A DNA stretch of 64,000 nucleotides from Ophthalmolycus amberensis (lineage: Eukaryota; Chordata; Actinopteri; Perciformes; Zoarcidae). Numbering within the stretch: position 1 is the stretch's first letter; the number at the start of each line of letters is the position of its first letter. The DNA is taken from contig JAFEUB010000841.1 of NCBI GenBank assembly GCA_024529925.1, positions 1 through 64,000 on the forward strand. Reading direction: 5' to 3'. Below are positions 37,459 through 50,898 of the stretch, piece by piece. A program made the position numbers and the translations under genes. The notes beneath the pieces are model-generated. The model searched no databases and was not told where the DNA came from. It saw only the letters and a program-made list of their open reading frames with translations.

Positions 37459-40400
37459 ACTGTACGCTGGCCAGCTGAGAAATGTACAAACGACAGTAAA
37501 CAAAGATGACGAGGACGTCCAGCTGGAAGGATAAGACGAACTACTTGCTGCCTTAAAACGTTACCTTCGTGCTCCTAAGTGACTGATATTCGTGTGGTTT
37601 AGCTGTCTGCTCTTAATAAGAGGGCTTTTCCAAATAATTAATTGGAGAATGGCATATTTCTCCTGATACACAAGCAGCTAGCTTGAAAACGTCACCCCTT
37701 CCGGGTTTGTAGCCTATCCGGTGTTACGTCGTCAAAGAGTAAGTGTAGTCAAGATAATAGCCCTATTAACTCACTTGTGTTGACAATGTACTTCTGGTTT
37801 GACATGTGCACTACTGCGCATGTCAAGTTGTACACAGCAATCAATCGAATCACGAGAATAAATATATAAGGTTTAATAAATAGAAACTGATATTGATTTT
37901 TTTCTAGATTGTCAGAAGTGATACTAAATCAATCAAATGTATGAACGTAATTTATTGTGTGTGCATGATGTGACACAAAATATAAATGATAAAAGCTTTA
38001 TTTCATTTGCATGAAGATTCAAAAGAAATATGAATTAAACAAAATCCAGCCATATTAAGCCCAGAATGGGCTACACTACATTGTCAATGCTGCCATAAAC
38101 AAAAGTAAATTAATTTAGAAATGAAAGAAGAAAAAAAAAACACTGAAAACTGTTGAAACAAGAAGTTTAGTAGTCTGGTCTTCTCATCAATCATAAATTC
38201 CGAATGCTAAATCGTGGCTGTTATAAAACAAAGACGTATTCTTGCCTTATAAGAGAAAAACATGAGGCTGAAATGCTTACGAGGAATCAAGAAAAGAAGA
38301 AACAAAAACCATGCAAAAAAAATACAGCTTTACAGGTTTAATCTTAAGAGAAAACAAGTTTATTTTATTATTAAATTGATTGGTCAAAGAGTCAAAATAT
38401 AACAAAAGACTATATTGCATCATGGACAATTCATTAACAGGGGAATATCCTCCGATTCACTTCAGGCATTTGTTATCAGTAACTATTTAAAGCCAGTTCA
38501 ACACTTTTTAGGTGGATGTTAAACCATTTCAGAATTAACAGTGTTACATCACGCTTACATCCTTGCACAATATACAACCAACATCCAAATTTAACACTAG
38601 AATGCTTTTCCAAGCCCACCTAGTTGAAATGTTACCGGAGCAAGTTGTTGCTTCCATTGTAAAATAAAGAGAAGAAGAGAGAGGATCTGATCAGAACACA
38701 TGGCAATGTAAAGGGTTACAGGAGAAAGTCATTGGCTAAAGGGGAAGAAAAGACAAAGTCTCCTTTCATTGACTGGCTCAATATTACCGTCTTGATAGGT
38801 TGGTGAGTCATCACTATGGGGGTGGTACAAAAGATCCAGACTGAAAACTCTGAAAATCACCTGGGCAGGTAAAGCACCAAGTTCCCCTTCATTTCAGACA
38901 AGACTAAGCAACTGAACATTTTGGGCAGAAACTGAGCTATCATCACACACTTATTAAGGTTCACGCAGGAAAATATTTTGCGACAGAATCTGTGTTTTAA
39001 AGAGAGGTCAAGCCTTCTTCAGTGCCTCAAACATAATCAGAGGATGACTTTCTCTCCCCATCAACAGCCGTTTACAGCACAACGGGTCAAAATGAATAGT
39101 ACCATGAATATGGTACAAAACACATTGCCTCAATAAAGTCACAAAAAGTAACAGTTAGTGGTTAGTTAAAGAAGTATGGCGTCAGTACATTTAGGCTGCA
39201 AGTATTAAACATACTTAACATATATTTTCAGAGAAATTAGGCCCACTTTGCATCAGTTTATTTAAAAAATAAAAAAAAATAAAAAGACAGACATACATAT
39301 TTGAATAAAGGCAGACTGACCACTCCATTGAAAGGAACCACAATACACTGTTCAACAGCAGCCCAGTGTAGTTAGTTTATCAATACACGCACATCAGCTA
39401 GGGAGAATGAAATGAATGGTCTGAAAATGTGGGAAATATATTACAAAACACAAATACTTTTCTCAAACCACCGTAATAACAAAAACTGTCCATTCTTGGT
39501 TTCCAAGCCCCAAAACAGTCATTCAGATGCCCAGTACAAACAAAAAGGCACTTTGATGCTTCTGCAAAGTGATTCCATGAGGAGATAATGCTTTCAATGA
39601 CCTACGTCTTCATTTCATTGTTGTGTACATGGACACCAACGAGTATTTGAAAACGAAATAAAAAAATATTCCCTCATAAAAGCGAACAAACGATACAAAA
39701 ACAGGTTCATAAACAGTGCGTTAGTATCAATAGTGCAGTATCACACGATGTGTAGTCTGATGTGGAATGCCTATTCTACATTGTGACATGCATAGTGTTA
39801 AGTTAGCAACAATATATTGGACGGCTGCAGTTAGGTTACAGACGGTAGCTGACGTATAACGAGTCCAAGCGTAGAAAAGTAAAAATATTCTGCAGTTTGC
39901 GTGTCTCAGGAGAATCAGGAAGAATAAACGACGCCTCCGTATCCCAAATCAGTGGAAGGCAGATTAATAAATGGCCATTAGTGAGGTGAACTTGTTTGTT
40001 AAATGTACAGCAAAGACGGGCACTCTTTGTCTGGAGCGTTACGGTAGCATACTGTAATGCAGCACATTTGAGAGGCTTGCTTTGGTGTACAGACTGAGAT
40101 TTGAACAGTGTAGACAAAAGTTCTTGGTTGGCACAGTCTTGTCCAGTCAAGCAGATATCTTCCTTAACGGTTGAGAAAAGGGTTCTATTATTATACCCCC
40201 CGAAAAATGCTGAAAACAGACGTCAACACTTTCATACAAAGACAGTGTTCCTTGTCCTTTTTTTCAAATAAGGTCAACCACGATTGTGCTTGCAAGGAAA
40301 AAAATCATTTCAAATGGCTAACCAGAACTTGTAGGCTGCAGTTTGAGTTTGTCAAAGTTGTTTACGAGTCAATCGGTAAAAGTAGTGCTGCTAACAGGAA

Positions 40401-41536
40401 GAATCTTTTTTTCTTCTTCTTCTATCCCTGTGTTAGAAGTTGCACAAGGACTGTATTGCATCAGTTTTACTTTGCTGATCAGGTCTGACCAAGCAAGTTA
40501 AAGTCAAGTCCTGTGCATGGACTTTTTCTAATTGGAAGTTACACTTTGCATATGAAATGCTGACCTTTCAGTGGTAGAAATAAGCTTGGTGTGATCTATG
40601 AATTGCTAGACGATCTTACTAATTGTACTGTATGGTTTGGGTGGTTCTTGACTCTAATTAGACTATTTTATTGGTGCAAATAAATTCATGCTCCGACTTG
40701 ACGACTTGAACCCTGTTTAACAAATGTAAATCCCAGCAGAATTCATTTTTGTGCGACGTCCTAACTGCACTTTCCCTCCACGACAACCAGCTGCAAATAT
40801 CCTCAAACATGAATTATCTCTTAAAAGCATGTACTCACAAGAAACTTCCACAACACAGAGAACGTGCTCCCATACGGACTCGTTCTGATCAGTAACCCCT
40901 TGATCCTTTCTACCAGTGCTTTGCTTAAGTGTCTTCACCCTTTGATGAGAACAAGGCACCGGCAGCTTGAAAACACAGAATAGCGGGAACACGCCCCTTA
41001 AGATCGTCCCCTGAAAGAGTTTGTCATGATGACGGTAAAGAGTTTGTGGTTGCTCTTACAACATGTTTGTTATAAGAGTAGAAAGAGGTAATGCAGTGGT
41101 TAAACTCGAATGAGGTTTAACATTGTTTTAACAGCTCCAGAGTGCTGCAGAAGGGTAAAGACCGTCATGAGATACACACTTGGAGTCTATAGATTTCTGT
41201 AAGGCTCGTCTCAGACACATGAAGGACGTCCATCATATGGTGCTCAGAGAACGCTAGATGTTCTTTACGTAAGGCCATTTAATGAGCAGCCACTTCAGTT
41301 GAACCTTGGAAGCATACGGGGTTAATAGATCATTTTGTTTTTCACATTACTGTACTCTCTTAATATACACACACAACGTCAAAAGATAAATATCGCCACT
41401 CACACTTGGATCCCTCGCTTGGTCCTTTGCATGTTCATATATTATCAGTTATGTGTCGAGTCCTTCTCTTTAAATCTCAGTGTACAGTGTTCAGGTTTGG
41501 TCTTCGAGAGGCACGGGGCAGAGCTGGTGAGCGAGT
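37459..41536. other. vps51 promoter/leader and putative frmd8 3' UTR
   Basis: Minus-strand sequence just above 37458 is the vps51 leader; no further exon is needed for its start. From about 38000 to 41536 no coding frame is supported. Because frmd8 ends at 41537 and transcribes leftward, much of this AT-rich stretch may be its 3' UTR, with plus-strand TTTATT words near 37996 and 38350 as possible poly(A) signals. Where transcription really ends cannot be told from sequence. Confidence 0.4.
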
Positions 41537-44500
41537 TTAACCCTGCTCCAGACTCTCCGTCACCTGCACGGCGGAGTATGCGGGCGCAGACGCCTGTCGG
41601 GTGAAGAAGGACGCGGCTCTTTTCGGCTTCAAGCGTTTGATTTCCTTTCCTGGAAGACAACAATGGAGGAATAGTGAAAAAACGACTACAACTGAAGTTG
41701 CTACGGGGAGATTGTCTCGGTATAGAGGTAGCTCACTCTCGAAAGATTATACCCGCAAGTAGGCTTGGGCTACAAAAGGTAACCCCTAGACTCACCATTG
41801 TCCACGTAGCTGATAGTGTTAAGTGAATGGACCCGACTGCACAGGACGCTGCTTTGCCTGCGCAGCATCCCGCGCTGTCCTCCGAGTCTGCTCTTGTTGC
41901 TGCCGTCCTGTCCAGCAGGCTGCTGAGACAGACTCCCCTCACCGTCCATTTCCACTGCAGCTCCTCCCTCAGTCGCAGACCTCAGCTCCACACAGAACTC
42001 AATGAATCCGCTCATCAGCTCTGCCTGGTTGACGAAAGAAAAAGGAACCGCTGATGAGCCTTTAGACGTGTATACATTAACGGCTGTGATACTTTTCCGA
42101 TGACAAAGGGGTCAGATTACCAGCCTTGGATTAGGGCCTGGAGGCATTACTGCCTCTAGCATTATACAACATCTCTTCACCATCTGTTGTTGGTCAAAGA
42201 GATCTTATGACGTTCAATCTAATCTCAGACGATGTTGTGAATTCTGAATGTCACAAACGTGTTCCTACCTGTTTTGAGTAGATCTTCAGCAACTTGTTGA
42301 CAGGAGTGCCGTCTTCATCGCCATCGAACTCCAGCCACAGAATGTGCGAGTCCCCCTGCTCCTCGGGGTAGCTGTGGTCCCAGGAAAGCTCGTTGAATTG
42401 CAGGCCGAGCAGCACATGCTGCGAGGAAAATGTGTTCCAACCGGAGAAATCAGGTTATAGTTCATGACGAGAAACAGAAAACTGCTCTCAACGTATCTGC
42501 GGTCTGCACGGGGATTATCCAAATATGCACACACACACAAAGTGAGAAACCCGGCGTTGTGTTGTTGTTCCACAGAGCCGTCAACCAAAGACTCACCTTC
42601 TCTTTGACATCCATCACATAAACTCCCTCCAGGCAGATCCCGACGCTGACAGCTTTGCGTTTGGCCCTTTGGAGAATCCCTTGCACTGGTTTGTCGATCT
42701 CCCCAAAGAAGAAAGCGCACCTGTGTGCGTAGTTAAAGCCAATTAAAACCGAATAAATAGGAAGTGATTTGAGGGAAACCACATGAGAGTATGAATGGCT
42801 CATTGCACAAAGTCTTACCCGTAGTAAGGCAGAGAGTGACATGTGTTGAGGTACTGGTGCAGGAGCTGCGTGGGCTCAGGAGAGTTCCCAGCGGGTGTGC
42901 TGATCTTTCGGTACTCCGCCATTAGGTTCTGCTCCAGGCCCGTCTGACGGCTCAACTTCCCTCTCAGAGTGGAGAGCAAACCTCCACTCCCCATGGCAAC
43001 ATGAGCAGGCAGGAGAGACGACAGCTTCTTCTTTCTGTGGAAAGCAGACGAGAGACAGAGTTTGCAATATGCATTGAGTGCATCTTAAATGTGCAAATCT
43101 AAAAGATTATGGTAAATCCACAATTCATTGTTTAACATGTACTGTTTGATCCTTCTTTACGATTAACAGGATGCTGGAACATCCGATTGCGTCAGTGCAG
43201 TATTTCCTTCGCTGCCCTACTGTGCCGTTATACATTTCTCCTTCACTCCTGCAGTTGCTATACAACTCGGCCCCCTCTTCAATCACTCAATTGACATTTT
43301 TTGTTCTTTCATGCCACCCATCCAAAGATCCTTCGTCAAACGTTTCATGACGGCCACAAAATCAAACGTGTTGGTCTCACAATAAAGTTCTTTACAGTAC
43401 GAGTGTTGCTGCAATTTTGACCTCGTCTTCTCAAGTACTACCACTTCACATATCGACATGAAAACTCTCCTTAAGCGGGACAGCTTCTGTTCTTTGGCGT
43501 CATAAAAGACGTCAGCTGCTGATTACCGAGAGATCGTCTGAAAAAAAACAGAACTCTTGATCTAAAATATAATCTGCAACTAGTGATTATGATACAAAGA
43601 ATGAGCAGTATACGTCAAGATCGTCAAGCTGATAGTTGTGTTTTTCCTTCTCAACAATAGTCCAATCACGTCATAATTTGAGGATTTGATTAGACTACAT
43701 TGTTAATCATCATGTAATTTATGTGTAGAAGATGAACTCTGTGTCTTCTCTCATTTAAGAGGCTTTACATTTCCATGTCCATCCCGCTCCAATCAAAAAT
43801 GTAATTTTGTGTTTGGTACTTAAAATCCAACAAGTAACTGAAAAACACAGCTGTGGCACGATAAGTGTGAAATATGAAAAAGTCAAAGCCCCCAAAAAAC
43901 AAAAGAAGCTCTGTTGACCTTTTGTCCCGATGCCTGTTTTCATAAAATAACATATCGTGGCTGATTGTGCTGAAGTACTTAAAGCGGCTTAATCTACCAG
44001 CTGCTCTCTAGAACATGTGGGTTGATGGACACGAGTTCCGTCATTTCTTTTTTTTCTTGGCTGAAGTGAAGCATCCTCTCATGATTTGACAAAGTTAACC
44101 GCAGGGGCCAGAACACACTTCTTCATTTTCTAAAAAAAGGCGAACTATTACAGAGTCGACGGTGAACTCCACGAAAAATGTCCATTTAAGCAGAACGTCT
44201 GGTTTGACCATGTGTTGAAAAAAATGCTGTGTGTGTTAATTATCTTACTAGAAAATGGCCCAAATCTGGCTCACTTTCATGTGTTTACATGTTACACAAC
44301 TCATGTCTGTCTGTGAAATAGGAAGCAGGAGCCAGGAGACGGCGCGTTTAGCTTAGCTTAGCATAAAGACTGGAAGCAGAGGGAAACAGCTAGACTTACC
44401 CGGGATCGGACGAAAAGATAAAGTTTTACAAAAAGATATTACAGGTAAAAAAAAAGAAAAAGAAAAAAGGTTAATGTACTTCTTGGTCAGTGTGCACATG

Positions 44501-47500
44501 GGAGGGGTTTATAGAATGCTATTTTGAGGTCTCAAACATATTTTAAAAAGGCATTAAAAAGAGGTAAAGCTTTTCACGTGATAACAGCTCAGCATTTTGC
44601 TGAGCTGTTGTTATCACGTTTGACACAGCTGTTTCAGAGGTATGAGACCAGTGATGTGACTGGCTGAGAGAATATTTAATACTCCCCACACCCGCTGATC
44701 TATATTCACCTTGACCCAGCATGTCACGCTGCTGCACATGGGCTACATGAACCAAAGTAGGTGCGCCTGGAGAGACTCCCACACAGTCCTACCAAACTTG
44801 CACTTGACATCATTATTCAAATTTCAACTGAAGATGCAAAATATTAAACTGAGGGTGCATTGCATGCATTTTGAGAAAACAAGACAGCTTCAGCAGCCAG
44901 GATCTGAAACATTTTGCGAGATCTCGCAAAATGTACATTTTTATTCCCCCTTCTCGGGCTCTGTATAGACTGGCTCTGACAAGAAGGTAAAAAGACAAAA
45001 AACAAACAAACATTGAGTGGAATCTATCCGTTTCATTTCAGCAAATAAGCATAGTTCCCAAAATGTCCAACTACTCCTTTAAGAGAACGTCAACAACATC
45101 TAGAAAACTCCAAAATACAAAAGCATTTTAAAACCCACATCCAGACTTTGTTTTTTTTCCAGCAACCTTTCTAACTTACCTTATAGTAGTGCTAAACTGT
45201 TGCCCGTCAAGACCAGTTCCCTCATCGAGAGCGAGAGACAAGGCTCCGAGACCCGCCCAGTGCTCGGGGTCGCAGGGGTACCGGCCCGTGAGAATGTTGC
45301 CCCTGGCCTCCTCGTACAGAAGCCTCAGCACTCCCTCGTCATCGATCTGCTCAGGAGTGGCAGGACGACAACGGCTATCCATCAGTCATCAGGACAACTA
45401 ACGAGAACTACAACTTCCAGACATTAACCAAAAATCTATATTAAAGCCCACTCAGCCCTTTTGGGAGTCAACAGGTTTACTAAACTTACCAGTGATAGAT
45501 AACAATGTCTTAGTAATTCACTCCGATGTAAGATTATTGAATGTTCTTGCACAGAATTAGGGTCAATAGTACCTGCAGCTCTTTAGATTTAGGATAGAAG
45601 ACGTTCCGGCGGTACTGGAGACATGGTTCATCTGAGTAAAGAGCAGAGGACAACGATGGATTAGGGTTCAGGTGACCATCTGTATCTTATTGAAGTTTGT
45701 TCGTCACTGAGTGATATTGAGCCGCATGCCCAGAGTGGGAGAGTGAGGGTATAGTGTCAAACACTGTGGTGGAAACCTACTCCAACCCCCCCGTCTCACA
45801 GTCCTGTACGGTGGGTGAAAGACCCATCCACTCCACAAAAATATAGAACAGCATTGGTGTGATTATGCAATACATTTATGATACATTTGTTGTTGTTTTT
45901 TTAGTGGTAAGCTGCCACTGTTGCGTTTTGCAGCAGTGTCACCAGTTGTTTGTTCAGTTCAACCACCAACTAACATCAAAAGACCTTCAATTTCACACGA
46001 TGCAAGACTTCAGAGAAACTTGATCTTGGGTCATTTTTGCTTGAAAAAAAAAATCTAGTTATTGACAAACTGTTTCAGCTCTGCTTAAATGAGCTAACTT
46101 TAACATTTAAGAAAAAACAACTGACAGTCTGGTGACAATAATAATGCTACATGGCCACTTCTGTATGAGAGGATGGTAATTTATTTTAAAAACATACAAC
46201 TTAACCATCATGAAAAAACATTTAACGCTCAGATTTTCCCATTTGTCAGCATATCGTGGACACTGCTACGCTGGTCAGGTTCGCTGAACAACCCTCATCC
46301 TGAGCTTCAAAATAACATTTGTATGATGTGAATGATTTAAGGCTTGAAATGTCAAAAAGAGCCAAAATATCTACTCTATACTGTATGAATAGATCATGTG
46401 GCCTAAACTAATGTGGTAACTGTTTAGCTGTATTATTTGAATAGGAAATATTCACTAAAACGCAGCAAGTGTCATTTCGTCTCTTTCTCCGAGTGGTTTC
46501 TCTTCATGTTTTTTGACTTCCTACATGTTCCAGGTTTTATTCTGCTTGTTCAGCCACAGCTCGTTTTTGCTTGCCAACTTCTTCTCTTTTCTTTTATTTC
46601 AAGCAAACCTGACAGAAATTTTACCCTGGGCGAGCTACTAAGCAACAACAATTTAGAAGTAAGCTACAAATCCACAGGGAACAGCTGCAGAGAAAGAAAC
46701 TGGCTGTGCTTTGGCATGACCGCGTTTTGAAACCAGGTTACTGAGAGAAACAAGCTGAGGGCAGGGAGTGTACTGTACTGGCAATGGCGATAACTTTGTT
46801 ACTCTTAAACTGACAATTCCATGCAGTTAGTAAGAAATCACATATTGTAAGTAGTTTAGTGGTTACAGTGTTATTCTGGTGCAGACTTCAGAGGATGTGG
46901 CCTTTTTAGGTAAGAGTTTTAAATTAAAAAGGCAAAGTGAGGAGACTGAGTAGTCACTGAGCCTTACTTTATCTTTTGGTCAACAATTTTTACAAATAAT
47001 CTGCTGTTCAGTGGCAGAAACCAACACACAGGAAAGAAACTTCATTTCAATTTCATTTCTCCAGCAGAAATCTGACTCCTTACGTTACCCAGCTTCTTGT
47101 TCAGCTGACTTCGAATAAAATGTGAAGACAGCGGGACACAGACCAAACTCTCACCTTGTGAGATGTCTTCCGCCGAGGCCTCAGTGAAGCGATACAGCAA
47201 GTCCTGCCACTGCCGACACAGTTTGTATGGTTGATGCCTTGCCTTTAACTGCAATGCTGGGGAGCAAGAAGGAGGCGAGTGTAACGCAGTGAGACGTGTC
47301 CGATATACTGCTCTGGTTCTTGTGCCGCTTGCTATTGTGACTCTGGAGCTGCTAACATCGCCGTATCATTTAAAGAGAAAATATGCATGTGTGTAATATG
47401 TAACATTTTGTATCCAGACTATGACATTTTTAAAACACAGAAGCACACAAAAATTGTTACCGAGCAGTGGAGAACATAGCCAGAAGGCGAAAGCATCCTG

Positions 47501-47866
47501 TGCAGACTCAGGAATATGGAGAGCCTCGCGAACACTGCGGCCCAACTCCTGCACAGACACACTGCAGAGTCCTTCTACTGTTAAGTGTACTGCGCTGTCA
47601 CCACAGATGTATACAAGCACATCTTGAGCTGTGTGGAAAAACACAAATAAACAAAAAATTAAAAAATGACAAAAGACAAGTAAGCCAAAAAGAAACAACA
47701 CCACATGAGTGTTAGGAAACACTGAGGAGTGATTTTATCCTCCATGGAGGAACAATAATATTTTCTGCACCATACCACGGGAAAGTGTTGCGGAAGAAGC
47801 AACACTTCCTCTTTGCGAGTGATCATCCGATGAATCTGGAGGAAAATTGCAGTCGTCTCCATCCAT
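41537..47866 (-). CDS. frmd8: FERM domain-containing protein 8
   Basis: FRMD8 (iTAP) binds the cytoplasmic tail of iRhoms and stabilises the iRhom-ADAM17 sheddase complex at the cell surface. Exons 5'-3': 47776-47866, 47461-47628, 47155-47256, 45573-45631, 45180-45346, 42819-43034, 42597-42720, 42269-42418, 41796-42024, 41537-41649. They total 473 codons including stop (472 residues; human 464). The start MDGDDCNFPP is the first ATG after the acceptor at about 47875. FERM hallmarks in order: DVLVYICGDSAVHLTVEGL, ARHQPYKLCRQWQDLLYRF, RRNVFYPKSKELQ, LRLLYEEARGNILTGRYPCD, FFFGEIDKPVQGIL, VSVGICLEGVYVMDVKEK, LSWDHSYPEEQ, ILWLEFDGDEDGTPVNKLLK. The C-terminal tail LRRQSSV..ISYVDNGKEIKRLKPKR..SLEQG is also conserved. 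All phases match and there is no frameshift. Confidence 0.95.
44340..44400. repeat. Fish interspersed repeat in frmd8 intron 5
   Basis: 'TTAGCTTAGCATAAAGACTGGAAGCAGAGGGAAACAGCTAG' is a well-known dispersed fish sequence, recognised from memory. Its full borders are unclear; related sequence probably extends to about 44620. Confidence 0.65.
44576..44619. repeat. Imperfect hairpin
   Basis: ACGTGATAACA and GCTCAGCA on the left pair with TGCTGAGC and TGTTATCACGT on the right, with a three-base bulge (TGT) and a TTT loop. It lies just right of the interspersed repeat above. Confidence 0.75.
44909..44934. repeat. Perfect 26-bp palindrome without loop
   Basis: The 13-base half ACATTTTGCGAGA is followed immediately by its exact reverse complement TCTCGCAAAATGT. 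It lies in frmd8 intron 5. Confidence 0.9.
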
Positions 47867-48847
47867 CTCTACTCTGAAACACAATGACCAAACTCAGTCA
47901 CAAATATGTACCCAGTAACATGACATTCATAACAATGAAACTCCACACGTGTGGTAGTTTTCAGGTGTGCAGATGTCACTTAAAGTAATGAGGTCCTACT
48001 CCTGTCACGTGTGATGGGACAAGTGTTGCATTTTGTTAACACAAAACTTCCTGATTTCTTAAAATCAAAGTTGTATATGCACAGCTGGCTAACCAGAGTG
48101 GACAGTAAAAGTTATATGTGGCGCACATACTGACATTAGTCTCGTATACCTTCAAATAAATACCTAGTATCTGCTTTAGAGGTGACTTCACTAAACAGAT
48201 ACAGTATTAGTGGGTGGATCTTCCTCCAGTCATGGTTTTAATAATCAAGTAATCACGCTAATTTAGTCAGACTCACACTGCACTTGCGCCACCGAGTGGT
48301 ATTCGACTGGAAAAGACCCAGTACGACCAGAACATCCTATTCTACTGTTCACCTCACCCTCGTGAACTGCACTCATCGTACGGCTCCAGCCTGTCAATGT
48401 TATGAAGCACCGTTTATATGGCATTTAATAGGGCTTCGAGCATTGATATACAATGGCCTAAATGCAGAGAGGCTGTAAATACAGAGAGGAAGCGGCACAA
48501 TCCCAAGGCCCGTGGAACAAGGGCTAGCTAGCTAACGTTACCCATGTCCTCTCGTTACATGCTCAAATAAACCCAAACATCCCATGGATTCAAGCCACTA
48601 GCTAAATGTATTTATTTAGCTAAAAGGGAAATCAACCGTGCTCGCTAATGTTACCGACGTGTTGAGACTGTCACTAAACATTATTGCGATACTTTTAGAT
48701 ACAGTACGTTTTAGGTATCAGTTGATAACAATCTTGTCACTTTGGTAGTTAACGTTAGTTAACTTAGCTCCCTTTAGGTGTTTTGTCCAAAAGTCTGACA
48801 TACTGTAGAGCAAGTGAAGGAAAAATATGTCTCTATTGTCCACCTAC

Positions 48848-48990
48848 CTGAGTAAATTCCCCTCCTCGTGCTGCTTATGCGCTGGCTAGGACAGCTAACT
48901 TTTAAAATACCGTAGCTAAATACATAAGCAAATCAACGGTTCGCTGTTTACCGCTGGCTACGGCTAGTCAGTTGTCTAAAACTAGCTTTC
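48848..48990 (-). other. frmd8: Probable frmd8 5' UTR exon and promoter-proximal DNA
   Basis: Minus-strand TTTACTCAG|GTAGGTGG at 48848/48847 is a good donor. It would splice to the acceptor TTTCAG before the frmd8 start exon (about 47875). The leftward start of transcription is not visible; the limit at 48990 is nominal. More CpG-containing DNA continues to about 49330. Confidence 0.45.
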
Positions 48991-49029
48991 CGGGCAGCTG
49001 CAACAGTTGAAGTGTGTTACTGGAGGACG

Positions 49030-50898
49030 GTTCGCTCATTCTGAACCTCCCTTTTAACGGGCGTGACAGTCACTCTGCAGGATTGGAAACACCGCGTTTA
49101 CTGAGATATTCATGAATGAAGTAAACATTAAAACAAGAGCAAATACTTCAAAGTATTGTTCTGGAAATCATTGAACTGAACACTGGCCGAAAGACTGTGT
49201 ACAGTTTGAACAATTGTACACGGGACAGGTTCAAAAAGGTACGATCCCGTAAATGAGTCGAATAAGGAGTTGACGTAGAGAGCGCGTAGTTGCCCGTCAC
49301 GCGATCAAAACGTCATCGCGTCTGTAACTACGCAGGCAGCAGTTTAATTATGTACCTGTCCTGTTCTCACGGTTCTAGGTTGTTGCTGATATATTGATTC
49401 ACAAACAACAGTTGTAAGCCAAAGTTAAATCGTTTTTTTATTAGAAAAATTTTCAATAAGCAGACTCGTCTGCGGAAGTGCTCTCCAGTATACCTTTACT
49501 AAACTGTAATAGGGTCCTGTAATAATGTATGGTAGGCCCATTGTTCGAAGTCAATGGACAAGGTGTAGTTGTACGTTTTGTCCTGCATGTGGACAGAAAT
49601 AGCATCTAGGCTTAACTCCCATGCAATAAATAATATCATCATGCAAAGGTCGTTGTAAGCTACAACCTCAAAAACGACTGAATCACTGAATCGAACTGTA
49701 CACTGACCTTCACAAAAGTAATATTAATTTCATGGTGCTGACCTACAACAGGTTTGGCATTGCAACATTAGTGTTCTGGTATTATTATGTCAAGCTATTG
49801 ACAGGTTTCTAACAAATAATATTAATAATGACAATGGACATTTTGTGTTCAATCAAGATACAATCAAGATGAACAGATTGGATCTTTTGCAATAACAATA
49901 CATGGGAAGCCTCTGAGATCTGTATTGGTGATTTGAAACCTAAATATGGTGTAATTGTTTTGAGTCATTGGAGGTCTGCCTAACCCCAGAAAGTCACTAA
50001 AGACATATGTTTTTAATAGGACCTTTAATAAAGCTATGTTGATATTAGAAACTGATTCAGAGATTAACTAATATGTTGTCTCTAGAAACACTGTGGAATA
50101 TTTCTCTTTTATATCAAATGAGCTGCCATGGGAAATGGGTAAAGAACACACATTTGAAATAAAAAAAATTCAGTACAGTGTAAATGTTTTTTTGTAAGCA
50201 AAAAAAGTCTTGGCATAGTTCTCTGCTTCTTAAATCCACCTGACGCAGGTGTCTAATTGCAAGGGCAGCAGGTTGAGTGTTAACAAATTAGATTAAAAGC
50301 TTTATTAAAGGTGTCAGAACAGAGGACACACTTGACAGCTTTCACTGCATTACTGACATTGATTATATCAATCTTCATAATCCTATTCCTTTCATGAGAA
50401 GGGAGAACTTAGCAATGTGGAGAACCTACGGAGGGTAACATCTGACATGTTAAGTATTTCTATGTCTGCATGCTGTTAGAAAAAAGAAGCAGTAAGTGAA
50501 TCCACAACATAAGGCATTAATAACATCAAACTTTAATAAGACATCTGTTATATTATGTCCCATAGTCCTGTGGTGCAGCGGAGCATAGTGCCTCATGTCT
50601 ATGGCCTTATCATTAAAATCAAAAAATAAAACTGGGAAATAATTTATTTTAAATGGAGGGTATCGACTTATTTTATGATGTTGTACAGTATGTGGTTAGC
50701 AGTTCTGCATATGGAATGTGAAAGAACAGTAATATATTAAACATCCACTTCACATGTGATGGTGATCAGACAATAAAAAATACTATCAATAAGTCTTTGA
50801 AATATGTAGAAATTTGTGACGAATATTCTGCTTTCAAATGCAAATCATTAATTATCTATGCGTAAAAAATATTTACATGTGTGTACATCATTTGTGCG
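49030..50898. other. Spacer between frmd8 5' end and rom1-like stop
   Basis: No coding frame is supported. The left portion (to about 49370) is richer in CpG and likely frmd8 promoter. The remainder is AT-rich and should include the 3' UTR of the minus-strand tetraspanin gene. TTTATT words near 50300 and 50643 could be its poly(A) signals. No repeat family was recognised. Confidence 0.45.
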
